DNA from: SIG701 sp045611685
GTDB taxonomy: Bacteria > Bacillota > Clostridia > Oscillospirales > CAG-272
Direction: 5' to 3'
NCBI GenBank assembly: GCA_045611685.1
Contig: JAZKXO010000076.1
Span: forward strand, 1-53,014
Length of the DNA: 53,014 nt
Position numbers and translations under genes: made by a program. Numbering within the stretch: the first letter of the stretch is position 1; every line of letters begins with the position of its first letter. Positions 24,286-31,035 of the stretch are shown in pieces. Under the pieces are notes generated by a model. The model did no database searches and was not told the DNA's origin. It worked only from the letters and a program-made list of their open reading frames with translations.

Positions 24286-24993
24286 ATGAAGAAAATTTTG
24301 GCACTCGCACTCGTACTTGTTGTTGCATGCGGCCTTGTTGCATGCGATAAGATGGTAGATGTAAACGCAAAGTCTGAAGGCGTCATGACTTATGAAGAGT
24401 ACATGGCAGCCCCGATGGATGCCGAGGTAGTAATCGAGGCATACGTACAGGGACATCAGGCATGGTGGGAGAAGGACGGACAGGGTGTTGTAACCGTGTA
24501 CGCACAGGATCCCGACGGTGCATACTTCCTTTATGAAGCTAAGTGCTCCGAAGAAGATGCCGCTAAGCTGACCGAAGGTCAGAAGATCAAGGTCAAAGGT
24601 TACAAGGGCGCTTGGGCCGGTGAAATCGAGATCATGGACGCTACCATCGAAATCGTTGAAGGCAAATGGATTGCCGACGTTCTTGACGTTACCGATCTGC
24701 TCGGCAAAGAAGAACTGATCAATCACCAGAACAAGAAGGTTTCCTTCAAGGGCATGACCGTTGTTTCCATCGCTTATAAGGACAGCGAGTGGGATAAGGA
24801 CATTTACCTCACCGTTTCCAAGGATGGCGCTAACTATGATTTCTGCGTTGAGAACTATCTCGCAGGTCCGGATACCGACGTTTACAAGGCAGTAGCCGCA
24901 CTGAACGCAGGTGACGTCATCGACGTAGAAGGCTTCCTCTACTGGTATGAGGGTGTAAACACCCATATCACCGCAGTTTCTGCTGCAAAATAA
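24286..24993 (+). CDS. Lipoprotein with OB-fold-like domains, unknown function
   Basis: A 235-residue secreted lipoprotein. The signal peptide ends in LVAC (Cys20). The mature part holds two OB-fold-like nucleic-acid-binding-type repeats: one around VVIEAYVQGHQAWW ... KIKVKGYKGAWAGEIEIMDATIEIVEG, the other around KKVSFKGMTVVS ... AGDVIDVEGFLYWYEGVNTHITAV. The start at 24286 follows GGAGGAACA. Codon use is strongly biased to frequent codons, suggesting high expression. It has its own promoter and a perfect terminator. The link to the upstream sugar importer is only positional. Confidence 0.8.
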   Translation: MKKILALALVLVVACGLVACDKMVDVNAKSEGVMTYEEYMAAPMDAEVVIEAYVQGHQAWWEKDGQGVVTVYAQDPDGAYFLYEAKCSEEDAAKLTEGQKIKVKGYKGAWAGEIEIMDATIEIVEGKWIADVLDVTDLLGKEELINHQNKKVSFKGMTVVSIAYKDSEWDKDIYLTVSKDGANYDFCVENYLAGPDTDVYKAVAALNAGDVIDVEGFLYWYEGVNTHITAVSAAK

Positions 24994-25010
24994 GAATCAA
25001 CCGATTCTCT

Positions 25011-25043
25011 CCGGTTTCGCATATGCGAAACCGGATTTTTTTA
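25011..25043 (+). terminator. Terminator of the OB-fold lipoprotein gene
   Basis: Perfect palindrome CCGGTTTCGCAT/ATGCGAAACCGG (25011-25034) followed by ATTTTTTT. The 25043-25208 gap downstream holds no gene. A sigma-E-type promoter for cotJ is expected there but was not firmly identified. Confidence 0.85.
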
Positions 25044-25208
25044 TCCTTCGGCATAGTTCGTGTTCGCACCGTCCAAACCGGAAATTGTATAAATCAACAT
25101 TTTCTCCGAAAATCCCGCACCTAACGCCTTTGCCCTACATATGCTGTTAATGTCAAACAGTGCGGGAAACCCCTGTTGACATGACTGTTATGAAAGGTAT
25201 ATGAACGG

Positions 25209-25511
25209 ATGAAATCATATGATTATTCAGCCACTCCGCGTATTCTGGGCGACTGCACGGATATGATGATGCGCGGTCCCGTTTCTGTAACGCGCGGAAC
25301 ACCTACGGTTACTGCGCAGGGAGAATGCGGATGCGGCACGGCCGACCAGTATTCGGATTCACCGCTGGCTATCGTATCGTCGCCGTATCAGGGATTTGGC
25401 GATATATTTGAGTGCCCCCGCGAAGCGCTTGGGCACGGAACGCTTTTTAAGAACCTCTTTCTTCCGATAAAGGATGCAAACGGTGCAAAATCGAGAGGAG
25501 GCTGTATCTGA
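25209..25511 (+). CDS. cotJA: CotJA-like spore coat protein
   Basis: A 100-residue protein whose second half carries the CotJA pattern: SPLAIVSSPYQGFGDIF, then an acidic turn, ALGHGTLFKNLFLPI (compare PLA..Y.P.Q....Y....L..GT.F..L..P). The N-terminal part is rich in Thr, Cys and Gly and is not recognised. CotJA is a small coat component needed together with CotJC during sporulation in Bacillus. The ATG follows AAAGG at moderate distance. The stop overlaps the cotJB start (TGATG). First gene of a cotJA-cotJB-cotJC operon. Confidence 0.82.
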   Translation: MKSYDYSATPRILGDCTDMMMRGPVSVTRGTPTVTAQGECGCGTADQYSDSPLAIVSSPYQGFGDIFECPREALGHGTLFKNLFLPIKDANGAKSRGGCI

Positions 25512-25921
25512 TGGGAAATACACGAGGATATGCACGCCGTGATGACTGCGCCTTAAGAGAAAGACGCGGATACAGCGGCGGTTTTTGCGGGTGTGAAGCG
25601 GATTCGCGCTTCACAGGGAAACAAGAATACTGTCGGCCAGGTACGAAAACCGGAACTTTTCCGGACTCTCGAAACACGAGTGAGTGGTGTCAGATGCGCG
25701 AAAAACTGATGTCGCTGTATTTTGTTATAGTTGAGCTTGAACTGTATCTGGACGGACACCCCGACAATACAGCAGCTTTGGCAAGATACAAATGCGTTGT
25801 CCGCGATTACGAGGAATTGGCGGCCTCCTACGAGAAAGCCTACGGCCCGCTTACCGCAATGGGCAATGGCAGTAAAGACGAATGGCAGTGGGTGCGTCAG
25901 CCCTGGCCATGGGAGGTGTAA
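25511..25921 (+). CDS. cotJB: CotJB spore coat protein with unusual N-terminal extension
   Basis: A 136-residue protein. Residues 62-136 are the CotJB domain: MREKLMSLYFVIVELELYLDGHPDN, YEELAASYEKAYGPLT and the ending WQWVRQPWPWEV, as in Bacillus CotJB (about 87 residues in total). The first 61 residues form an extra Arg/Gly/Cys-rich segment with no recognised domain. The upstream start is kept because GAGGAGG precedes it and it overlaps the cotJA stop. An internal start at residue 62 lacks such support. Coat assembly role inferred from the family. Confidence 0.85.
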   Translation: MGNTRGYARRDDCALRERRGYSGGFCGCEADSRFTGKQEYCRPGTKTGTFPDSRNTSEWCQMREKLMSLYFVIVELELYLDGHPDNTAALARYKCVVRDYEELAASYEKAYGPLTAMGNGSKDEWQWVRQPWPWEV

Positions 25922-25924
25922 CTT

Positions 25925-26035
25925 ATGTGGGTGTATAGAAAAGAATTACAGTTTCCGGTAAAGATTAAAAACCCTAATCCGCAGTACGCGCAGATTATCG
26001 TATCGCAACTCGGCGGTCCCGATGGCTTTTGCTGA
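25925..26035 (+). pseudogene. cotJC: cotJC, 5' fragment interrupted by a prophage
   Basis: The third cotJC of the window and the one in its standard operon. It starts MWVYRKELQFPVKIKN behind GGGAGGT and reads correctly through QLGGPDG (residues 28-34). In intact CotJC proteins GELxA...YLSQ follows at this point; here the frame gives FC and stops. The serine integrase gene ends three bases further on. The break is therefore the left junction of the prophage. The remaining roughly 160 codons should lie beyond the right end of the window. It could be a dead gene or one restored by excision. Confidence 0.88.
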
Positions 26036-26038
26036 TAG
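26011..26038. other. Prophage left junction (attL) in cotJC
   Basis: The last bases still matching cotJC are those encoding LGGPDG (26008-26025), within CGGCGGTCCCGATGG. The integrase stop codon begins at 26041 and ends at 26039. Large serine integrases cross over at a 2-bp core inside sites of about 40-50 bp, so the core should lie within or next to this interval. The partner half-site is outside the window. Confidence 0.65.
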
Positions 26039-27487
26039 TCATAAGGGGCGAAAATAAAGGTCGATCGTGCGGGTGTTTGCGCGGAAGATCACCTTTTCCA
26101 ATATTTCAAGAAGCGCTTTGTTTTTTACGTCCGGCTTTACGGAGGGATCCTTGAGGAGTTTGAGCGCGTTTCTAACACGAGCAGCATATTTTTCAAGAGA
26201 TACCGGGGCAGGAGGCTCCGGGTTCAGTTGAGATTCGAGATCACGTATACGCTGCGTGATCTTTTTTTTATTTTCGGCATATTCCTCGAGCGTATCGACG
26301 CCGTTTTGGTAGGCATCCTTGGCGCGCTGAAGCCGCCGCTTCTCGGCCGCGATATTTCTTTCAATTTCCACGTTGCCGGGTGAGGAGACAATTTCGGCGG
26401 TCGGCGTTACGTGGAAAGATAGGGTGCGGAGAGAATCCTCCAGCGCTTCAGCGAGGGCGGCCTCTGCTTTTTTCTGAGTGATGCTGTGGGATATGTCGCA
26501 TATACCGCGTGAATAGTTATGACACTGCAGTCCGGGATTCTTAGCGGTCGACTGAATGAGAGTGGCGCCGCAGGCGCTGCATCGGAACAGACTGCGGAGA
26601 GGGAACGAGGAAGGCGCCTGTTCTTTCCGCGCATATTTTGCGTATTTCGTTTTCCGCTCGGTGAGGAGTGCTTGGGCGGAATCCCAGAGTTCCTTGGAGA
26701 CGATCGGCTCGTGCTTTCCGTCGAAGATCACAATATTCGGATCGTCATACCGCCGCGCGGATGCCGTGCGTCCGTCTGTTGACCAGCGGATCTTTCCGAT
26801 ATAGGTCGGGTTATTGAGCATATACTCAACCCAGCGATTATCGGGGAGATTGCCGAACCTGGTGCGGACACCCGCATCACCGAGACGGCGAGCGATTTTC
26901 CGTATTCCTTCTCCGCGGACGAAGGATTCAAATACATCGCGCACGATCGGCGCTTGATCGTTCGGAGTATACATATCGTCTTTCAGATCGTAGCCGAACG
27001 CGGGCGCGCACACAGGTTGACCGCGGGAAGCTTTTTCAAGCATGCCGCGCTTTACCTCGCCGGACAGACGAATGAGGTAGTATTCGTCCATCCATTCAAT
27101 GATGCGCTCCACGAGAGAGCCGAACGGCCCGTCCGGTAGCGGCTCGGAGATGGAGACAACCGTTACGCCGATCTTTTGAAGCAGGGATTTATAGACGATG
27201 CTCTCTTCCTGATTGCGGGCGAAACGGGAGAACTTCCACACGAGGATCGCGTCGATCGGGCGATCCTTATCCTTTGCGAGCGCGATGAGCTCGCGGAATT
27301 GGTCGCGGTGTTTCACGGACTTGCCGCTGATGCCGTCGTCATAGAAGATGTACTCCTCCGGTAGCTCGTAGCCGTTTGCCTTGCAATATTCGCGGATTCG
27401 TTTCAGCTGGCTGTCCGGGGAGTATTCGTCCTGCCGTTCATCCGAAACGCGGATATACGCGGCGGCGGTTTTGTCGGGAGTCATCAT
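26039..27487 (-). CDS. int: Large serine recombinase, phage integrase
   Basis: A 482-residue large serine recombinase for integration and, with a directionality factor, excision. The catalytic domain starts AAAYIRVSDERQ with nucleophile Ser15 and contains VWKFSRFARN with the active-site arginines. The recombinase domain follows (QPVCAPAFGYDL ... MLNNPTYIGKIRW), then a zinc ribbon (CSACG at 303-307, Cys322, Cys330) and a coiled-coil arm (about 375-440) that controls synapsis. The ATG at 27487 is used because AAAGGAG precedes it; the longer frame to 27652 has no ribosome site. It is the last gene of the leftward lysogeny operon and ends three bases from the cotJC junction, as expected for an integrase beside its att site. 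Confidence 0.93.
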   Translation of the reverse strand: MMTPDKTAAAYIRVSDERQDEYSPDSQLKRIREYCKANGYELPEEYIFYDDGISGKSVKHRDQFRELIALAKDKDRPIDAILVWKFSRFARNQEESIVYKSLLQKIGVTVVSISEPLPDGPFGSLVERIIEWMDEYYLIRLSGEVKRGMLEKASRGQPVCAPAFGYDLKDDMYTPNDQAPIVRDVFESFVRGEGIRKIARRLGDAGVRTRFGNLPDNRWVEYMLNNPTYIGKIRWSTDGRTASARRYDDPNIVIFDGKHEPIVSKELWDSAQALLTERKTKYAKYARKEQAPSSFPLRSLFRCSACGATLIQSTAKNPGLQCHNYSRGICDISHSITQKKAEAALAEALEDSLRTLSFHVTPTAEIVSSPGNVEIERNIAAEKRRLQRAKDAYQNGVDTLEEYAENKKKITQRIRDLESQLNPEPPAPVSLEKYAARVRNALKLLKDPSVKPDVKNKALLEILEKVIFRANTRTIDLYFRPL

Positions 27488-27599
27488 AGCGTGTCTCCTT
27501 TCTTTTGAGAATGAAATGGGATCATGCATCGCTGGGACTAAGCCATTTGTGAGCGCGTGCAGAAGTTCACCGGTGACGTGGCAGGAATTTTTGGGTGGG

Positions 27600-28661
27600 T
27601 TAAGGGGAAGCGGATGTTGGGGCGTTGTCGGGATAAAACGAATAGATTTCATAAAGTTGTGAATTGATGGAAGGGCTGATGTTGGGGGAGTACTTTTCTT
27701 TCCACTCTTCCATAGTCATTTTGTGATCGTCGAGGAATAGGTCGGAGTAAAAAGAGAGAAGCGAATTGTCGTTTGCGTATATAATCGCTTTGTTGTTTTC
27801 GTTGAGGTGATACAAGGCTGTCATATAGCCGAGAGAATAAGATTGTTCCAACCCAGTTACTAATTCAAGTTTTTTGTTATAAGAATATCCGTTGCCGTAC
27901 AAATAATTGTTTACTACATTGTCGCACAACTGCGCTAATTTGTTTCTTATTGCAACAGTCTTTTCGGTCAGTTCAGATAAATCGGGATAAGAATTAGATT
28001 GTTTGTAGTGATCTGCTAATGCAGTGTGGTATCCAAGAGAAAAGTGCAAAGCGTCCGGTATTGAAAAAGAACAAACACTGTCGACAAATGATGAATCTGA
28101 ATTGTTTTGTGCATTGTATTGGTACATGATCCCAGAAGCGTACCCTTGTAAGCGCCCTTTTTCAAAAGCGACACCGTATGTACTTTTTGTTTCGGTGTCG
28201 AGTTTTTCTTCAAATGTTTTTTTTTGTGCATTATACAAGCAAAAGAAAACAACAAAAGAGCATAGCAAAAGAAGCGCCAGAGAGCACACACAAATCCTGT
28301 AAAGCAAAATGTTGCGTGGGATACAATTCTTGGTTGGTTTTCTTTGAGGCAATACGGGGAGCGGAGATGTACTTTTAGGCGGTTTTGCTATGTTATGTGC
28401 TGGAGGATTATTGTTGGAAACCAATGTAGAAACTTGCGGTTCTTTTCTGTTTGCAATTTGTGGAGTTTTTTGCGGATTCTCCGCTTTTTTCTTTCGCTTG
28501 TGCTTTTCCCATAGTTTGCAAAGCGCGGGAGCTGGGATCCATACAGTGAGGAGAGCGAGCAAAACAGCAGGTATGGCACCGAGATGAATACCGAAATACA
28601 TCAAAACTGATTGGGTTACTGAAAAAATGAGAATACAAACAACCCAAATTAAAATTTTCAT
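27600..28661 (-). CDS. Membrane protein of the lysogeny module, possible exclusion factor
   Basis: A 353-residue protein with two N-terminal membrane helices (about residues 3-22 and 28-48), a Pro/Lys-rich linker (50-110), a third helix (about 118-143) and a soluble domain of 200 residues rich in Tyr and Gly-Tyr pairs (GRLQGYASG, SLGYHTALADHY, SLGYMTALYHL). No known domain is recognised. It overlaps the region just after the 118-residue membrane protein gene and precedes the integrase, all downstream of the repressor. It should therefore be made in lysogens. Superinfection exclusion or a phage-resistance role is plausible but only inferred. Confidence 0.6.
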   Translation of the reverse strand: MKILIWVVCILIFSVTQSVLMYFGIHLGAIPAVLLALLTVWIPAPALCKLWEKHKRKKKAENPQKTPQIANRKEPQVSTLVSNNNPPAHNIAKPPKSTSPLPVLPQRKPTKNCIPRNILLYRICVCSLALLLLCSFVVFFCLYNAQKKTFEEKLDTETKSTYGVAFEKGRLQGYASGIMYQYNAQNNSDSSFVDSVCSFSIPDALHFSLGYHTALADHYKQSNSYPDLSELTEKTVAIRNKLAQLCDNVVNNYLYGNGYSYNKKLELVTGLEQSYSLGYMTALYHLNENNKAIIYANDNSLLSFYSDLFLDDHKMTMEEWKEKYSPNISPSINSQLYEIYSFYPDNAPTSASP

Positions 28662-28667
28662 AAATTA

Positions 28668-29024
28668 TCAATTCCTTTGCGAGTCATCATATCCGTCATC
28701 ATATCCGCGACGATACAAATTATCATCGCGGTATTGCAGTGCGTGTTCTTTTTGGATTGAAACATACTCATTAAATTTTCGGGTGCGGTATTCCTGAGAA
28801 TCGAGAAAAAAGACGTATGCAATTATAGAGAACGTTAATCGGAGAATAATCCATAGTTTTATGTGATCTGAAAGCATGGCGGTATTAAGAAGCATAAAAA
28901 TGAGATAGCCTGAAATAAAGAAATTTATAGTTGCGAACGATTTGGGGTGCCTGGACGAAGAAAGAAAAAGCTTCAAACCAAGCATCGGAATTATGTGCAG
29001 AACAATACACCAAAACCAAAACAT
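28668..29024 (-). CDS. Small membrane protein of the lysogeny module
   Basis: A 118-residue protein with three membrane helices (FWFWCIVLHIIPMLGLKLFL, ATINFFISGYLIFMLLNTAM and LWIILRLTFSIIAYVFFL) and a charged tail ending RRGYDDGYDDSQRN. It lies 19 bp after the repressor gene and seven bp before the larger membrane protein, so the two membrane proteins are probably made together and may act as a pair. The ribosome site is weak. The function is unknown; expression from the prophage is inferred from the operon. Confidence 0.6.
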   Translation of the reverse strand: MFWFWCIVLHIIPMLGLKLFLSSSRHPKSFATINFFISGYLIFMLLNTAMLSDHIKLWIILRLTFSIIAYVFFLDSQEYRTRKFNEYVSIQKEHALQYRDDNLYRRGYDDGYDDSQRN

Positions 29025-29043
29025 AAATGTATTTTCTCGCCTT

Positions 29044-29643
29044 TCAAAATTTCGCCCGGAGCTCGACTACCTTACCGATGATACGGACGGGGAGCGTCTC
29101 AATATCGTGGTTGGAGAAGAACATGGGGCTATAGGCGGGATTTGTAGAGAGAAGGGAAATACCTTCTCTCGTTTTTTGTAAGATCTTACAGGTGGCTTCG
29201 TCGCCGTTCACCATGGCGATCACGGTGTCTCCGGAGTCGCAGTCATCCTGCAGGCGGACGATCACAACGTCGCCCTCGTGCATCCGCGGCTCCATAGAGG
29301 AACCGTGGATCTGTAAACCGATATACGTGCCGTTGCGCGCCATCGCTTCGGAGATCTGTTCGCGGTCAATCACTTCCTCGATTGCTTCGATCGGGATGCC
29401 GGCGGCAACGCGGCCGAGCACGTTGATCCACGTGGGGTCGGGAAGGGGTGAGTCGGTTTCTTCGCCAAGAAGCTCACCGACCGAAATATCGAGCACGTGG
29501 CTCAGCTGAAGGATCATCTCTATGTCAGGCTGGCTGGCGCCGGATTCCCACATAGCAATAGTTGAACGACTGACGCCGACTGTTTTGGCGAGTTCAGATT
29601 GATTGAGATTCGCTCTTTGACGAGCAACTTTTAACCGAATCAT
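29044..29643 (-). CDS. Phage repressor, HTH plus S24 (LexA-like) self-cleavage domain
   Basis: A 199-residue CI-type repressor. Residues 1-60 are an XRE helix-turn-helix (NLNQSELAKTVGVSRSTIAMWESG). The C-terminus is an S24 peptidase domain with cleavage site Ala81-Gly82 (RVAAGIP), nucleophile in HGSSMEP (Ser116) and general base Lys153. By analogy with lambda CI and LexA it holds lysogeny and is inactivated by RecA-stimulated self-cleavage after DNA damage. Its promoter contains an operator in the spacer, so it can regulate itself. It is the first gene of the leftward operon with two membrane proteins and the integrase. Confidence 0.93.
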   Translation of the reverse strand: MIRLKVARQRANLNQSELAKTVGVSRSTIAMWESGASQPDIEMILQLSHVLDISVGELLGEETDSPLPDPTWINVLGRVAAGIPIEAIEEVIDREQISEAMARNGTYIGLQIHGSSMEPRMHEGDVVIVRLQDDCDSGDTVIAMVNGDEATCKILQKTREGISLLSTNPAYSPMFFSNHDIETLPVRIIGKVVELRAKF

Positions 29644-29673
29644 ATTTTCAACTCCATTTTCATCTTTAACAAT

Positions 29674-29702
29674 ATTATATCGTCAATTAAATTGACATTC
29701 AA
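29674..29702 (-). promoter_or_regulatory. Repressor-operon promoter (leftward)
   Basis: On the minus strand: -35 TTGAAT (29702-29697), a 17-bp spacer, -10 TATAAT (29679-29674). The spacer is filled by the operator at 29682-29696, so repressor or Cro binding would control this promoter directly. Confidence 0.8.
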
Positions 29703-29779
29703 TAGAAATTGAAAATATTTTCGTCAAGATACTTGACAAGATAGGAGGTGAAGGGTATAATGGTGTCAAGAAACTTGAC
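29682..29779. promoter_or_regulatory. Three 15-bp operators of the lysis-lysogeny switch
   Basis: Operators GTCAATTAAATTGAC (29682-29696), GTCAAGATACTTGAC (29723-29737) and GTCAAGAAACTTGAC (29765-29779) share the pattern GTCAA-N5-TTGAC. The first sits in the repressor promoter spacer, the second overlaps the -35 of the rightward promoter, and the third lies just after its start. A further half-site (CTTGACA) lies in the cro gene near 29829. Confidence 0.85.
29733..29761 (+). promoter_or_regulatory. Early rightward promoter (PR-like)
   Basis: -35 TTGACA (29733-29738), a 17-bp spacer, -10 TATAAT (29756-29761). A near-perfect consensus, flanked by operators on both sides, reading into cro and the early genes. 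Confidence 0.88.
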
Positions 29780-29796
29780 AAAAAGGAGAGGAAAGC

Positions 29797-30003
29797 GTGA
29801 TTGCATCAAAAAGAAGATCAAAAAACTTGACACAGCAACAGCTTGGCGACATCATGGGCGTGAAGAGATCAACTGTTGCGATGTGGGAAACGGGTACGAG
29901 TTTGCCCCGCGCAGATCTGCTGCCGAAATTGGCGGACGTGCTCGGGTGCACGGTGGATGAGCTTTTGCGGGCGCCGTCCGAACAAAAAGAAACTCCCGCC
30001 TGA
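29797..30003 (+). CDS. Cro-like HTH repressor
   Basis: A 68-residue protein with a single XRE helix-turn-helix (NLTQQQLGDIMGVKRSTVAMWETG), its size matching Cro proteins. It is the first rightward gene behind the PR-like promoter. Its recognition helix (VKRSTVAMWETG) closely resembles that of the repressor (VSRSTIAMWESG), so both probably bind the same GTCAA-N5-TTGAC operators. It starts with GTG after AAAGGAGAGG. The last 36 bp region of the gene (PSEQKETPA and stop) recurs at 30510-30545. Confidence 0.88.
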   Translation: MIASKRRSKNLTQQQLGDIMGVKRSTVAMWETGTSLPRADLLPKLADVLGCTVDELLRAPSEQKETPA

Positions 30004-30010
30004 GCGGGAG
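29981..30010 (-). terminator. Terminator of the leftward cassette gene
   Basis: Read on the minus strand, CTCCCGC (30010-30004) pairs with GCGGGAG (29999-29993), followed by TTTCTTTTTG. It follows the stop of the leftward gene at 30120. It overlaps the end of cro on the other strand, where an A-run instead of a T-run makes it inactive. Confidence 0.65.
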
Positions 30011-30119
30011 AGAGGAGTGTGTATGAGAAAGCGCAAAAGTAATTTGAAATTTTGGGATCGTGTGTATGTGTTCTGGCTACGCAGGCAGTTTGATTGGTCT
30101 TTATCGCGAGATAAATGGT

Positions 30120-30434
30120 TTATCGAGCATTTGGTTCGAGTGCCGCTTGGATGGCGAGGGCTTTTTTGTAGGCTGAACGCGCGGAAGACTGGATTTCGGG
30201 CACGTCAAATCCGAGCCCGAGCTGCAAAGCGTCAAGAATGACTTTGGTTTCGTCGATCGTAAACGTGGTGAAGATTGTGTAATTCTCCAGTTTTTCGCAG
30301 ACGGAATTGAAGAGAGCGCCGTAGGCATCCAGGCCAATATCGAAAAGAAGAATGGAGAGATCAAAGTCTTCGTGGATGTTCTCGAGAAAATCATAGATGA
30401 GATCTACTTCCTGCGGTGTAAAGGTGTTGCTCAT
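30120..30434 (-). CDS. Leftward 104-residue early-region protein, unknown (moron candidate)
   Basis: A 104-residue acidic helical protein (MSNTFTPQEVDLIYDFLENI, then alternating amphipathic segments to AIQAALEPNAR). No family is recognised. Three points make it a real gene: a consensus promoter on the same strand (30471-30499), an AAAGGA site before the ATG, and a terminator after it. It is transcribed against the surrounding early operon and lies between 36-bp direct repeats, so it looks inserted. A gene with its own promoter should be expressed in the lysogen. An immunity, exclusion or host-modifying role is possible but untested. Confidence 0.6.
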   Translation of the reverse strand: MSNTFTPQEVDLIYDFLENIHEDFDLSILLFDIGLDAYGALFNSVCEKLENYTIFTTFTIDETKVILDALQLGLGFDVPEIQSSARSAYKKALAIQAALEPNAR

Positions 30435-30470
30435 GTGGGAGGATTCCTTTCGAGAGACTATATTTTATTC

Positions 30471-30499
30471 ATTATACAATTCTTTTTGAAATAAGTCAA
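30471..30499 (-). promoter_or_regulatory. Sigma-A promoter of the leftward cassette gene
   Basis: On the minus strand: -35 TTGACT (30499-30494), a 17-bp spacer, -10 TATAAT (30476-30471), 37 bp upstream of the ATG. No phage operator overlaps it. Confidence 0.8.
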
Positions 30500-30520
30500 G
30501 GCGACGTGAGCCGTCCGAAC

Positions 30521-30687
30521 AAAAAGAAACTCCCGCCTGAGCGGGGGGCCCGGAAACGAGAGAAGAGAGTAATGTACAGATCGCGGTAGACCGTGTACAG
30601 GAATGCAGTCAGCGTAACCGCCAACGTGAGGAAAGCGATAAGATTTGACAAAATGGGGGACGCATCCTTTCCGCTCACCGTGCAGGT
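30521..30687 (-). ncRNA. Predicted 170-nt leftward transcript, small RNA or tiny membrane peptide
   Basis: A minus-strand promoter (-35 TTGCAT at 30722-30717, 17-bp spacer, -10 TATACT at 30699-30694) and a terminator in the 36-bp repeat (stem 30531-30546, T-tail to 30521) define a transcript of about 165-170 nt. Inside it a GTG at 30678 opens a 60-codon frame with one membrane segment (LIAFLTLAVTLTAFLYTVY). That frame has almost no leader and runs through the terminator, so it may not be translated. Possible roles are an antisense or regulatory RNA, or a type I toxin-like peptide. The rest of 30435-30825 holds no other gene. Confidence 0.35.
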
Positions 30688-30825
30688 TGAAATAGTATAT
30701 CACACAATTTGTGGAAATGCAAGAACAAAAAGAAAACTCCCGCGAGGCAGAGTCTTCGTGTGCGGGAGAGGGACATGCACAAAAAACGCAAATATCGAAT
30801 TTACTAAAAGAAAGGGGTGAAAGAT

Positions 30826-31035
30826 GTGGCAGGAAGACGGAATCAACCGATTACATACCGATTCTTTTTAAACGGCGTACAAGTGGACCGTTTGCCGGAC
30901 GATTATGCAGAGAAGGCGGGCGAGCGGCTCAGCAAAGTTATGAGCGAATACTATCGGCAGCACCCTGACGAGTTTAGCGAGCTTAAGGGCAAGGACTACG
31001 TTGAAATAATCCCGGTCACATCGGGACAGGCGTGA
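30826..31035 (+). CDS. Small early phage protein, unknown
   Basis: A 69-residue protein (MAGRRNQPITYRFFLNGVQVDRLPDDY ...) that reads like a short DNA- or protein-binding protein with a beta start and a long helix (LSKVMSEYYRQHPDEF). The GTG at 30826 is favoured because AAAGGGGTG lies eight bases upstream; a GTG at 30817 is the alternative. Its stop overlaps the start of the next gene. Function not recognised. Confidence 0.6.
   Translation: MAGRRNQPITYRFFLNGVQVDRLPDDYAEKAGERLSKVMSEYYRQHPDEFSELKGKDYVEIIPVTSGQA

Larger units (their letters stand above)
29973..30545 (+). repeat. 36-bp direct repeats flanking a leftward cassette
   Basis: An identical 36-bp sequence lies at 29973-30008 and 30510-30545. 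In the first copy it encodes the end of cro (PSEQKETPA, stop); the second is a non-coding remnant of it. A third, shorter copy (AACAAAAAGAAAACTCCCGC, from 30724) continues into a GCGGGAG half-stem at 30762. On the minus strand each copy is an intrinsic terminator. The 501 bp between copies 1 and 2 hold one leftward gene with its promoter. Confidence 0.8.

Noticed and set aside
30023..30241. Possible 72-codon plus-strand gene after cro with an AGGAG site
   Set aside because: It runs antisense into the leftward 104-codon gene, which has a better promoter, terminator and protein character. Kept as a weak possibility only.
30717..30968. Plus-strand frame starting MQEQKENSREAESS
   Set aside because: Its second half overlaps the better supported gene at 30826 in another frame, and its first half is the repeat hairpin.
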